Assembly: GCA_008921705.1 (NCBI GenBank)
Contig: VFFE01007767.1
Location: 2,726,258 to 2,790,257 of the forward strand
Reading direction: 5' to 3'
Origin: Burhinus oedicnemus
Lineage: Eukaryota > Chordata > Aves > Charadriiformes > Burhinidae
DNA length: 64,000 nt
Position 1 is the stretch's first letter. Each line of letters begins with the position of its first letter. Position numbers and translations under genes: made by a program. The notes under the pieces are model-generated. The model was not told the origin of the DNA and did no database searches. It worked only from the letters and a program-made list of their open reading frames with translations. Shown piece after piece: positions 28,154 through 39,190 of the stretch.

Positions 28154-28728
28154 TTATATGAATAAGCAGATGAATGAAGAAAGTATGGCTAGTATAATGG
28201 AAGCCATGGATGAAACTGAAATTGAAGCCATTCTCTTAATTATCAAAAAAAGTAGTATGGTATGACGGTGCAATTTCTATCACTGGAGTAATATCACATA
28301 AAATGCTTTATGTTTGTAGATTTGTGCTGTTGACATAACAAAAATAGAAGAATAATTACATTGTAGTCTCTTTATAAAATATTATATAAAAATTTAAAAA
28401 ATGGGTATATAAAAATGACTCTCCAAACCTGCCTCGTTTACTGCGTATTGTGCTCAAGAAGGACTTAAGCACTCAGTAGCTGGCTCACTTACTTATTGCT
28501 TGCTTATTTAGTAAGGGCCTGAGTCTGTCCTCTTCCCTGCCTCTCCTCTTTCTCAGTCTTGGCTCTACGATTAAGAATATGAGAATGTAATTTTTAAGAT
28601 ATTTCTACTGATTTTCTGGCTGTTCTTAACAACAGGACTTCTGTTTTGTTGTTGTTTGTCTGGAGGTGGAGGTGTGCCTTGTTTTTACTACTGCTGGGTA
28701 GTTAGTCATTATGAGAACACATATAAGT

Positions 28729-28788
28729 GAATTGTATCCATCATTGAACAGGGCATAGGTGTAACCTGCTCAGTGATGGATACAATTC
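28729..28788. repeat. Inverted repeat / hairpin, 24-base arms
   Basis: The left arm 28729-28752 (starting GAATTGTATCCATCA) and right arm 28765-28788 (ending GATGGATACAATTC) are reverse complements at 22 of 24 positions, separated by a 12-base loop. In RNA, one of the two differences would be a G-U wobble. The arms could be a pre-miRNA-sized hairpin, a remnant of a palindromic transposon, or a cruciform produced by template switching. No function can be assigned from sequence alone. Confidence 0.75.
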
Positions 28789-28792
28789 CATC

Positions 28793-28818
28793 ACTGTAAA
28801 AGGTGTTTCCTTTACAGT
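28793..28818. repeat. Second small inverted repeat adjoining the first
   Basis: ACTGTAAAAGG at 28793-28803 and CCTTTACAGT at 28809-28818 pair fully apart from one bulged A, around a 5-base loop. It begins only four bases after the larger hairpin. The sequence CCATCACTG that leads into it echoes the CCATCATTG of the larger hairpin's left arm, suggesting the two structures arose from one local duplication. Confidence 0.65.
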
Positions 28819-29084
28819 ATGTAAAACAGTTGTTAATGAATGTACATCAGTAACCATGTTTTCTACGGCTGTGAATGCTTGGCTATCAGAAGACCATAAT
28901 ATTGTGAAAAGGTCTGCCACTTTGATCTGCTCGGCCTTATGACATCTATATAAAAATTAAAATGGTAAGAGTAGGATTATAAAACTGACCGTTTGCTGTA
29001 AAAGTTTGAATGAACCTAATGCTACTATTTAACATGTTTTGTTTTGTGGTTTTTTTTCCCCCCCTTCTTGCCTGATTCTTAGTG

Positions 29085-29215
29085 ACGGAGCCAAATTCTT
29101 TTGTATTTTATGAACTTGACCGCCATTCCCCTGCCCCTCAAAAAATCCCCCAGAGTGACATTATAGTTTCATTGAAGTGCATGGGAAAGCTTCTACTGAC
29201 TTCACTCAAGCCTGA
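29085..29215. repeat. Possible ancient amniote repeat fossil
   Basis: The segment around CATTGAAGTGCATGGGAAAGC and ACTGACTTCACTCAAG resembles the CATTGACTTCAATGGG-type words common in old interspersed repeats of birds, turtles and crocodilians. It is degraded and I cannot name a family. The overlapping 90-codon open frame at 29082-29354 has no domain and is not called. Confidence 0.3.
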
Positions 29216-29443
29216 AATTAATTCTAATTATTATTTGAATTTCCTTTCATTTGACAGTGTGTTGACTGCACATACCTGTATTAAGTGCAGCATTTCTTGT
29301 TCATTATGCTGTCAGTGCACGCACGCTACATGCAAAACCATTTCTGGTGTTTGAGACTGGAATGTGTATTTCTCTCTGCATTTGTAGGAAACCAATCGCT
29401 ATTAACCATTTGTTGAGTGAACATTGGAATCTCTTTTTCCTAG

Positions 29444-29626
29444 GAGCCATCATTTGAGATGCTTCCGTTGACTGGGAAAACAATAATATTTGATAGCTTT
29501 CCTGATCCTTCAGATACCTGGGAAATAATAGAGACTATTGGCAAAGGAACATACGGAAAAGTTTTCAAGGTGTTAAATAAGAAAAATGGCAGCAAAGCAG
29601 CAGTCAAAATTTTGGATCCTGTTCAC
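29444..29626 (+). CDS. MYO3A: MYO3A first coding exon: start codon and kinase glycine-rich loop
   Basis: This is the first coding exon of class III myosin MYO3A, a motor with an N-terminal kinase that works at the tips of actin protrusions such as hair-cell stereocilia and photoreceptor calycal processes (family knowledge; human loss causes deafness DFNB30). The acceptor CTCTTTTTCCTAG ends at 29443. Fifteen bases of 5' UTR follow, then ATG at 29459 with G at -3. The frame encodes residues 1-56 and ends at a GTAAGC donor in phase 0. Visible kinase features are the N-terminal [18 protein letters not shown] segment, the glycine-rich loop GKGTYGKV (28-35) and the ATP-anchoring AVK lysine (K50). 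The N-terminus and the KVLNKKNG segment fit MYO3A better than its paralogue MYO3B. The frame stays open briefly into the intron, but the next exon joins cleanly to H56. Confidence 0.95.
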
Positions 29627-29960
29627 GTAAGCTACTTAAATTACTTGGTTTGTGCTTATTTAATTGTAAGTTAATTTATGTAGTCTTTTTTTCTTTTAAT
29701 CTTGGTAGTTCATTTACATTAGAAGTGATAGTGAAATAAACTGCTTCAACCTGCTAAGTATCAGGCTAGCTATCAATGCGTTTTTCATATCATAAGCAAT
29801 CTTGAAAGTGGTTGCATATGGTAGAAGTCAGAAATATACCTAAACTTTGTTACTTTTACTTTTGGTTCCCAATTGTTTAACTCCTACTTGCAGAAGCAGA
29901 GCTGATTATTTGCCTTTTCAGTACCAGGAGTCCTAGGCTGCTTCTATTTTTACTGTTGTT

Positions 29961-29963
<3 letters not shown>

Positions 29964-30011
<48 letters not shown>
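29964..30011. repeat. Poly-T tract, 48 bases
   Basis: An uninterrupted run of 48 T residues follows CCC and precedes GACATATTAAC in the first coding intron of MYO3A. It may be a reverse-strand poly(A) remnant or an expanded mononucleotide repeat. No recognisable retroposed body follows it. Confidence 0.9.
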
Positions 30012-30012
<1 letters not shown>

Positions 30013-33000
30013 ACATATTAACTAATTTTCAAATGGAAAATACAAAGGCAATAGCTCCTACGCACAAAGCACCAGGTCACTGGGAGATGGAATTATTATG
30101 TTGTAGAGTATGTTTTTGTTCTCAATAACTGACATTTGTTGGGTGGCAGATTAATGCTCAAAGGGTAAGGAAGAACAGTAGTCAGGTTTGCAAAGGCATA
30201 CCCCATTGACTTCAGCAGTGCTGCATGTGGCTTGGGATTTTTCTTGACGACAGTAGCCTGCAAAACATGGACAAGGAGATGTTCCTGTTTCAAGTGGCCC
30301 CTTTGAGCTCATCTTTTGCACTCCCAGTGTAGGATTGTGAGGCGTGTGCTTCCATTGAACGACATGTGGGCAGGAAGGGAAGAGCGCACCATGCCCTGTG
30401 AAATGCTGCAGGTTTGGAGCTGCACAGCCACACAGGTCTCTGTCTACCCCTGCATATCACACAGTGTCAAATTTTGATCCCATGGCCCGTAGGTCCATGA
30501 AACATGTTTGTGAAAACATAGCGTCTTGCGTTACCTTTGCTGTGTTTGTTGTTGATCTGCTTTTTATTTCAGCATGCTTTCAAAGTAACAGAGGTAGGCT
30601 CATCTCAATTCAATATCGTGCACCTCTCCCAAAGTAAACATGACTTGCAGCCAAGCAATAAGGATCGTGATGAATTCAAATGCATTGGAAGCTCTGTTTT
30701 TGACTATGTTGCTTTCTGTAAACAAGGTTCTCATGCTTACAGTGAATAGGCAGGATTTTCTTGCAGTTGGTGTTCTTATAAGTGCCTGTATGGCAGGAAA
30801 TGCTTCTGCTTTCATCTATTTTACAAGGGCTCAGGAATGATTCTTAAGTGGCAGCTGGCTATGGCAGGGATTACTGAAGGCATTGGGAAAACTTTGAATG
30901 TTGTGTGCACTTTTGAGGTTGTAGGAAAAGGACGAAAGATGATGACAGGAAGAAAGAAGAAGTAGTAAAGCTGATGCTAGAGGAAAGAGAAATAGATTAA
31001 GTAGGAGGTAAGGGAGTAGAAGACAGAAGAAATACAATGTATAAAGATGCAACATAAGAATTGAAGAAGGGAAAAGGTATAACTGATGAAAACAGATTCC
31101 TTATTTAAATGAAAAAATGGAAGTCAGTAATGCAGTCAATGTCACACTCCAAGACCTGAATCTTTTAACTGAATATATTCTGCTTTTTGTTCTAAGAATA
31201 CTATTCTTCTTTTCCCCTTCCTATTTACAGGATGACTGGAGTAGCTGCTGTACCTCCATGTTACTGTTAAAATGTCAATGCTATATTAGAAATAGTGTGA
31301 CAGCAATAAACTAGTTCTTTTTGTTTAAACTGAAAGTATTATTAATGGCTGCAGAGGGAGCCATTGCAATGAAGAAAAAGATACTTTCTGTATTTTCTTC
31401 TTTAAATTTTACAATTTTTTTCTTTGAAGATGGTTTCAGAATTGTGCCACTTGAGAGGTGGACTGAAAAAAACAAGCAGAAGAAATGTGTTTTTATATCA
31501 CTTGGTTTAACTGATATTTCCAAATTAAACTGGGAAACTACATTATCATGAGTGATGTGAGACTGAAATAAGTATTTCATGTTTAATCCTTTAGAGCTGT
31601 CAGATTCTTTGTGTTGAATAACAGCTCAGCTTTTTGAAACTGAAACAGGAAAGTGAAGGTGTTGAAATAAGAATATATGAAGATGGAACCAAGAATTTTC
31701 TTAGTCTTGTACTTTAGGGCTCTTAGCCAAATTATCCTATGTCTAAGTTCACATGAAAATATTCCCTCTACCATTTCTAAAAGAGGTACTCTTATGCAGG
31801 TAGATATGCTAAATTCAACCAAATATTTCTAGTTTTCTTCCTTCATAAAGTACAGAGGAAGATTTTTTTCTTTTTAGTATGCACAGAATGAATATTCTAT
31901 TAATTTCATTCTCTCTGTTTTCATTTCTCCTTATAATAGTAAAAATCTCATCAAATCTGAGTACCCCTCAGGAGATGGAAACATCTATTAAATCACAGTA
32001 GGACAGTGGGCTAATTCTCTTCCAGTTTCCCCAAGACAGCCAGGGCTATTGTATGTTTTGTGTATAGTTTTTTGGCTTTCAACTCTTTGTTCTTTTTGTG
32101 GGTTTTTGGTTGGTTTGTTTGGTTTTGGTTTTTGTTTTTTCTTTCCTTTATGATCTGTCCTTTTCTTTTTGCCAGATGCATTTTCTGTCTTCATCCCTTC
32201 TTATCTTCCACTCTCTCCCTTTCCTTCTCTGCCACCTTCAGTGCCTTGGTTCTTTCTTCCATCCATCTCTTTTTTTATTGGCTGTATTCTGTGTTGTGCT
32301 TATGGGAAAATAAAGTAAGTTACTCCTTTTTTTCAAAGTGAAAAATTTCTACTGTTTTTCAGCTACTCCAATAAAAAAAATCTCTAAACCCCTTCCTTGT
32401 GAGAAGCCTTATTCTTGTAATCTCAATATGAAAGTTAAATGGCCCAATTCCTGAAGATACTAGTGACAGGCAAAATTCCTTGAGATCAGTCAAGCTATCT
32501 CAAGACAAAAGGCTAATATGAGGAACTTGAGTTCGATTTAGCATTGGAGAGACCTGTATAAGAAACAAGTGAGCAAAGTCCTCTTAGGGGCAGGTGCCTT
32601 TGGTGGTGAACAAAATGAGGAGTGTCATTCATTGGGAATACAAAGCATCCCTTTTCTCTGCCATGGTCTCTTCTATTTGGCAGTGATGAGACAGGTTTTT
32701 GGCACTGACTATGTGCTTTTCACTGGTATGAAATCCATTCGTATGGATAGTGGAGTTCACAGGTAGCCTTCCTCTGGAACTGATTTTTCATTTCTGTGTC
32801 TTTTTGGGTGGGTGTAAATAGCAGATTTTATTAAAAATGTTTTAAATCTGGAAACAAGTATGTTAACATTTTTTTGAGATCTGAACAGTGGGGGAAAATG
32901 ACTGCAGCTGTCCTGCCTTTACCTGTGGCCAGGATGGATTGAATATTTTCTCAGCATGACTGAAACACAGTCTGATAGTGTCCCTCAATGAGCAATTTCA

Positions 33001-33300
33001 GTGCATGGGTGGAAGAGGTTATCTGAGTCATCCAGTGCCCACCATTGCTAGCATCCATGTTTGGTCTGAAAGGGCTTGCACAGCTCCTGGTGCATGTGTT
33101 GGCAAAACTTGTCCTCACCTCTTGCCTCCAAATGGATTTCCCTCGCTGTGTAAGAAACCCCAGGTCTGTAACGAAAGACTGACAAAAAGCCACAACTCTG
33201 ATAGCTCAGTAGGAGAATCCAGAGAGATCATGGATGTCACCAATTTCTGTGATAGTACAAAATGAGAAAAATTCCCAGATGATTCTAGAAAGTGGGATGA

Positions 33301-33366
33301 TAGAATCATAGAACCATAGAATTGTTTAGGTTGGAAGAGACCCTTAAGATCATCATGTCCAGCCAT
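33301..33366 (-). mobile_element. CR1 LINE 3'-end fragment, severely truncated
   Basis: The fragment begins AGAATCATAGAACCATAGAAT, the reverse complement of the terminal ATTCTATG repeats of CR1. It continues through GGTTGGAAGAGACCCTTAAG and GATCATCATGTCCAGCC, the conserved CR1 3' UTR. Only about 66 bases remain, so this is a 5'-truncated insertion of the kind CR1 target-primed reverse transcription normally leaves. It lies antisense to MYO3A, in its first coding intron. Confidence 0.9.
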
Positions 33367-33805
33367 TGAATAAATGAGTACGATGTGGCTGCAGTCATAC
33401 TTGTTTGTGCATGGAAGGGTAGAGAGGTAATTCCAGTTGCACCATCTCTAGCTGGGGATACCCTTGTGACTTCCCAAGGCATCTGCATACCTACCCACTT
33501 GTGAATTGCACTGGCTTTGCCTTGAAATGCTCCTTCACCATTCTCCTGAGGGCTGCTCTGTCATACCCTGTGTGTTCATTAGTTGAAATTGATAAAGACC
33601 AAGTAAAAGACCAGATGACTGTTTTGTACTGAGTAAACAGAACCAAGCTTTGTAGCCCTGCACATGGTACACTCATGTTCTGTTTTTTTTCTTTGCATTA
33701 TTTCAAACTACATTTGAATAGCCAGAAAATGCTATGTGTGGGTTTTTTAAATGGCTATCATTATTTATTTATTAACCACTGTGTATTTCTCATTTGTAAC
33801 ACTAG

Positions 33806-33940
33806 GATATTGATGAAGAAATTGAAGCCGAGTACAACATTTTGAAAGCTCTCTCTGATCATCCCAATGTAGTCAAGTTCTACGGCATGTACTATAAGAA
33901 AGATGTGAAAAATGGAGACCAGCTTTGGCTAGTTCTTGAG
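33806..33940 (+). CDS. MYO3A: MYO3A coding exon 2: kinase alpha-C helix region
   Basis: A 135-base exon (45 codons, residues 57-101) in phase 0 at both ends, with an AG acceptor just before 33806 and a GAG|GTAAAT donor. It encodes [13 protein letters not shown] (57-69), which carries the alpha-C helix; E65 is the likely salt-bridge partner of K50 (inferred from spacing to other STE20-like kinases). It continues with the [15 protein letters not shown] strand and the LWLVLE segment (97-101... hinge side). The translation joins directly to the preceding VH and following LCNGG, matching the MYO3A kinase domain without gaps. No frame damage is seen. Confidence 0.95.
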
Positions 33941-36900
33941 GTAAATAATTCAGAAAAATAAGAGTTTTCTTCCAGTTGGCATTCCTATGTTGAGTATAAA
34001 CTCAATGAATGAGATGCAAGTCATTTGTTTGATGTTTTTCTTTGGAGTGGTTGTGTATGAAGTGATAAATGCTGTTGTTTAGTCTTTTCAGTGTTCTGAA
34101 TTAATGATCTGCTCTGAGTTTAGCATTCTTATTTTGATATTATACTGATAGTGCTGCGCCTTCAGAATTAGGATACAAATTCTAATAGGACTTCATAGGA
34201 TTTGCTGCCTAAAATTTTTCTTTGGTGAAAGGCTTTTCAGGGGTATCTTCCTCTGGTAGCATTTGTTTAAATATGACTAAGATATGACATAACAGTTAAA
34301 GAAACCACTATGACATCTTTTTTTTTTTTTTAATGAAATGATAGAAATTAATTAATTGAATTGGTTTTTTTATGCAAGTAAATGCACAAATAGATAAATA
34401 AGCCGATCAAAACAGACTACTGCCCAAATACTGTTGAAAGCAGCAGGATTTCCTCAAATGGAGTCAGAGCAAGGTGAGGCCTGTAATTTCTGCGTTGCAG
34501 TCTTTAGTTTTGCCTAATCCAGAAGCAAAGGGCTTGATTGTTAATTTTTTCATAGATTCACTATAACCTATTCTGCAAAAACTTCCTCCTCTCCCCAGAG
34601 GAAAATGAAGAAGAGTGTTTCTGACAGGAATAGTGTGCCTTTCATAACAGTCAAGGCTCTTGCTGATGTTTGATCAGTGTTTGATAAGGTTGAGACTGAA
34701 GAATTGGTTGTATTTTATGATTTGTCAGCCAAGTGAATACAAATCTCCTGCCAAATATCTCAATGATACAATGGCATCTAATCCTGGAAACAAGCTCTAA
34801 AAAATGTTTTCAGTTCTAAAAGCTTTTCCAAATTCTTCTGACTTGCATCAGGAAGATGTTTTTAAGAATAGTTTGCATTGGAAATCATAATAAATGATTA
34901 GGTTAGACTGACATCAAAAGATGTCAGCTCTTTGTGCAGTGAGCATCTTTGAAAATCTAGCTTCTGTTGTGTCTGCTGGGCATTTGAAACTCCATCTGTG
35001 AAACTTCTGGCCTGTATAGGATGGGTGCCAAACAGCCAGGATGGAACAGACTGTGTGGAAACAGTCAGGTGTTTATATTTTAACTTCTAGATTTCACGTG
35101 GATTTATTTACTTAATGTGAAAAGCACAAGTCTACATCTGTAGTTTAAGTTTTATATTTAATCTTTGCATGCCAAGTTGTGCATGTACAAGTGCTAGTAT
35201 GGAGTGTATGGAATAGTCTTGGATGTTTTCTGTCACTGCATATGTAGATCCATGAATGCAAGGGATTTCATCTGGTGTTTGTACACATAGATATGCATAA
35301 GTAGAAACATAAACTCCAATGGTGATTTTGTTGAAGGTTTCCTTTTAATAGAAGTATCTGTGAAAGAAAACTGTCATGGAACAGATTCCTCTGTTGAACT
35401 GTCACCTTCCTTTCAGCTTGTATGTGGCTTTACAGGGCCGTTGCAGTTTCTTTTTCACAGTAGCTATTTAGGTGTCCTACAGTTTATAAGAGTGAAGATA
35501 TTTTCATCATCTCCATTCTGTTTTGTTGGGGTCTTTTTTTAACAATATATTTGTGTCTAAATTCATAAAGGTGGAGAGATGTCTTGTCTTTAACTTACAG
35601 AGACCTCTGTTTCCATTGCTTTGAGTTTGGGGTTTTATTTATTTATTTATTTTGTCTTAAAAGACCATTTTCACTTCAGAACTGTTGCTTCCCCTGAAGA
35701 GGGGAATCCAGTCTTGAAATTTAAATTTGCAGAGTTTGATAACAAGGATGAGATCTTTCTCATCTCCTTCTCTCAAAAAAGCTATCAACGAATCCCTGCA
35801 AATTCTTTGTAATGCTCTGAAACGAAGATGGACCTTTTGCAGTTAGCACGTAGCCTGTAGATATATTTCCAAAGACTGGAAAGACGAAGAGTGTACACCA
35901 CTGCAGTTTGCATAATCTGAAGCAGCTGCTATAATATTTGAATGCAAAATGATGTCAAGGAGGAAAAGTAGAGAATCAAATGCAGATTATTGTGCACTAT
36001 AGTAGTCTGGATTCCTGCAAAGCTGCAGCAGCCAGGAAGAGCTTACAGGGCAGTGGAGCATTGAAAGCAGAGCTTGTTGCTCTGCTCTGCTTTTGTGTTC
36101 TGTGATGGGATCTGTGGGCAGGAGATTCTGGAGGGAAAGTTTCTCAAATTCTGCTAGGAATGAGTTGTGATAGATGGCAAAACTCAGCATTTAGTAGTGG
36201 GCTTAGAGCCACCACTGTAGTTTACCAACAAAGTTATTCTGTGGAGTGTCTGAATCTGTATATGTAGATGTTATTAAATCACTTTTTCCTAGACAAACAA
36301 AATCCTCAGCTCTTAAAGACATGTTCCATACAACATATCAACAGCAAGCCAGTCTGGAAAGAAAGATTCTTGCCAGGTTTCTTTTCTCCTAATTCAGTCT
36401 TCAGCATTGGTTAATTCTGTTCAATTCTTACACCTCTTTTAGTATATATGCTGTGATGGTTTTTGACATATCCCGTAGTTTTTGGTAGCTGTTTTGTATT
36501 GTACTTGGTCATGTTTGGGCTTTGGGGGAAAGCGGCTAATCAGGATTGAACTAGGCTAAGGTAAGTGGCTGAGGTACAGTTTTGAGGCCAAAAATGACCA
36601 AGTAGCTAAAAAGACTATCCTACAATATTGTAAAGGATTCTTGAGAGATTTTAGTCCCAAATACTTGAATTATCATAAAATTGTCAGACCTCATAAGTTA
36701 CCACCCATTCTGAATACTGGAAAAGACCTTGAATGGGTTTATGATGAGATTGTTTCTGCCTTGGTGTGAAATATTCCGCCCCACGTTCCATCTCTGTTTT
36801 CTAAAATGAACCTATTCTTACATGATTTGGTACCTGCTGAACCTGTAGTCTCAAAGTCTTGGACAAGATAGTTGGACATTCCATTTTTAACTAACGTTGA

Positions 36901-38179
36901 CACTTTCATTTGCTGTTCACGCTAAGGCATATGTCAACAGTGAAGCACTGGGCATTCACAATCCAGGTTGAAGGTATTGTCCTGTGACTAGAAATCATTA
37001 AACCAGGTGACTGTCAAGAAATATTTACCTACAACTAAATGGAATTTGGAGCTGACCTATTGGTGTGGGTCATCTGAAAGTTTCTGTGTCTATAGAAGCC
37101 CCAAACAGTTACTTCAGAATGATGGAAATGATCTGTTACAGAACAATCCTGGTAAAAATGACATTTCTTCCAAATCTCTTCACTTAATTGCCTGATAGCA
37201 TGTACCTTCATAGCAAATCTCTTTTCCAATTTGAAGTGAAATTCCTCATTTTCTACTGAACATTTGGATTTCATTTTCTTTGTTATATTTCTCTGTCTCT
37301 GTGCTAATGTGCGGATTACCTAACTGATCTTTTAAAGCATTTTGAAGTTGCAGTGCTGTGAGCTGGAAATAGGCTTCTGAGAGAGTAGGAGCTATTGTTC
37401 ATTATTCTTTTTCTGTTAAAATAAACAAATACTTTTTTGATATGATAAAGTACCAAGAGATACATAGTCAATCTCATAGTTTGATTTAACCTTACAGTGT
37501 AGATCTAATCAGTTAAAAAACATGTGTAATGATTACTTGGAAAAATAAACAACCTTTTTGTGTAACACACTTCTGTGTGTGACACTCTAGTACTGTATTT
37601 GTAGAAGTGTAAAGTTACTATGTTGTGTCCATCTTAACACATAAGGACCTAAATCTGAGACTAGAATAGAATATGAATTTTAACAAATAATTAAAAACTA
37701 GAGGAAAACTAATAATATGAGAACTTTTAACGTCATTAGCATTTTTTGGTAATAAAGTGACCTAACATTCTCACTTCAGCATTTTTAAGGAAACCACCTA
37801 CAAGAATGAGTGTGAAACAAGAATACATCTGTACAGAATAACAGTACTCTTGACTCTCAGTTCAGAAATACCCTTCCCTCTGTAGGCTGCACTCAGATAG
37901 GCTGAACATCTGCCCCTGTGTGGATGCTGTTCTAATCACATTTATAATAAGTAATATTGCTGGAGGGTGGATTCTTGCCAGGTGTATTAAGTCTTGTCGT
38001 GTGTGTCCAGAGATGCAGGCAGAAGAAATTGGCCTATTGAGTCTGTGTTGAATGAAACCACTTGAGTATTATACTTGGAATGAGTCAGCTTAGTAGTTTC
38101 ATGTCAGCAGACATCAGGATGATCACACAGCTAAGGCAGAGTGTGCTATAGCCCATTTCTTTCTGCTCTGGATGTTAGT

Positions 38180-38330
38180 TCAGAAGGGAATAGATCTGAA
38201 GTAGTTGGAAATCAGGTGATGGAAGATGGAGCAGAGAGGTAAATCATATCAGGCCCTACAGGTGAGCGTGTAGGTCAAGGGCAGGTGGAGACAACAAGTG
38301 GCACAGCCCTTGCTTGAGATCTGGTGCAAA
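38180..38330. repeat. Possible ancient amniote LINE fossil
   Basis: Words such as GCAGAGAGGTAAATCATATC, GGCCCTACAGGTGAG and GTGTAGGTCAAGG resemble a degraded, widespread sauropsid and mammalian repeat (L2/CR1-like in my reading). The similarity is too weak to give a family or orientation with assurance. Confidence 0.25.
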
Positions 38331-38941
38331 GAGCAACCTAGTCAAGACTTAGTGAAGGCTGAAAATACCACAGCCAGGTAAATGGTAGGTTTTACGCAGC
38401 TTTTACTTGCTACTGTAAGCCAGAGGCCAAGAATCATAATGCAACATATGTTTGTAGTTCATTTCCTGCACAGATCAAGTAGAACTTTAAGAAGTATCTT
38501 AGTCCATTTTCAGAAGACACATAGTTATGCATGCCATAAATGGGGTGGATTTGGGTTAGTGAGTCACATAAGTAAGCTAGTATGTTTTATCATTCTCAAC
38601 ATATTTTTATGCTTAGGAAATAGAGGGAACATCCATTATTTTTATAGTAAAAAAAAAAAAAAAAGATTTTGTTTTCATGAGTTAACACTTAGCTTGGTAG
38701 GGAAGAAGAGTTTGGATGGAGCAACTTCCCACCTAGAAATACAGTTTTTTAGTATCAAAGTGTTTTGTAGAAACCTCTCGATTTTTGGACAGGTGTATGT
38801 CCATTTCTGGAGAGGTGAAGGGAATCACCGCGAAGTTAGGGAAATAAATCACTTTGTGCTGAATGTCAAGAAGAATGTCAAAGCATTCTTCTTAGGTATT
38901 TTGGTTCTCCTAGTGTGTACGTGATCATTTCAACAACATTT

Positions 38942-39190
38942 GCAGTGCCCTGCTGAGATAGACCAATGGTCCATGTAACACAGCATTCTGTCTCCTGTGG
39001 TGGCACTAGAAGATGCTATTTAGGAAGAATCTGTCCATTTTTTGCAGTCCATTTCCCTCATGCTGTCCAGCAACCATGATTGTTGTATTAAGGATGTCTC
39101 AGACTATTCTATTTAGTATCCATTTGTGGACACAGTAAACCTGATGATGATACTGTCATGCTATACAGTGTCCTCTTAGAGTATGTAATT
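38942..39190 (-). repeat. Ancient CR1/L3-like repeat fossil
   Basis: The segment AGATAGACCAATGGTCCATG followed by AGCATTCTGTCTCCTG closely resembles a very common old amniote repeat, well preserved in turtles and crocodilians, that reads CAGACCAATGGTCCAT...AGTATCCTGTCTCCTG. The rest of the segment is increasingly degraded. The orientation is inferred from the usual position of this word near the reverse-complemented 3' end of CR1/L3-class elements. Confidence 0.45.

Larger units (their letters stand above)
29627..33805 (+). other. MYO3A: MYO3A intron between coding exons 1 and 2
   Basis: A 4.2 kb intron bounded by GTAAGC and a TTTGTAACACTAG acceptor. It contains a 48-base poly-T tract and one CR1 3'-end stub, both listed separately. 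Other open frames (for example 32060-32341) are T-rich low-complexity translations without domains. No additional exon is needed, because the flanking coding exons join in phase to a continuous kinase sequence. Confidence 0.85.

Noticed and set aside
29082..29354. 90-codon frame following an AG acceptor-like site at 29080
   Set aside because: Tested as an alternative MYO3A upstream exon; it does not end in a convincing donor in phase with 29444 and overlaps a likely repeat fossil.
29459..29674. Treating the 71-codon frame as a complete small protein
   Set aside because: Residues after H56 are intron translation; the GTAAGC donor at 29627 and the perfect join to the next exon show it is an exon of MYO3A.
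38382..38924. 180-codon open frame on the + strand in MYO3A intron 2
   Set aside because: No domain, includes a homopolymer-encoded lysine run, lies in AT-rich intron and has no splice or start context. An open frame of this length in 64 kb is compatible with chance.
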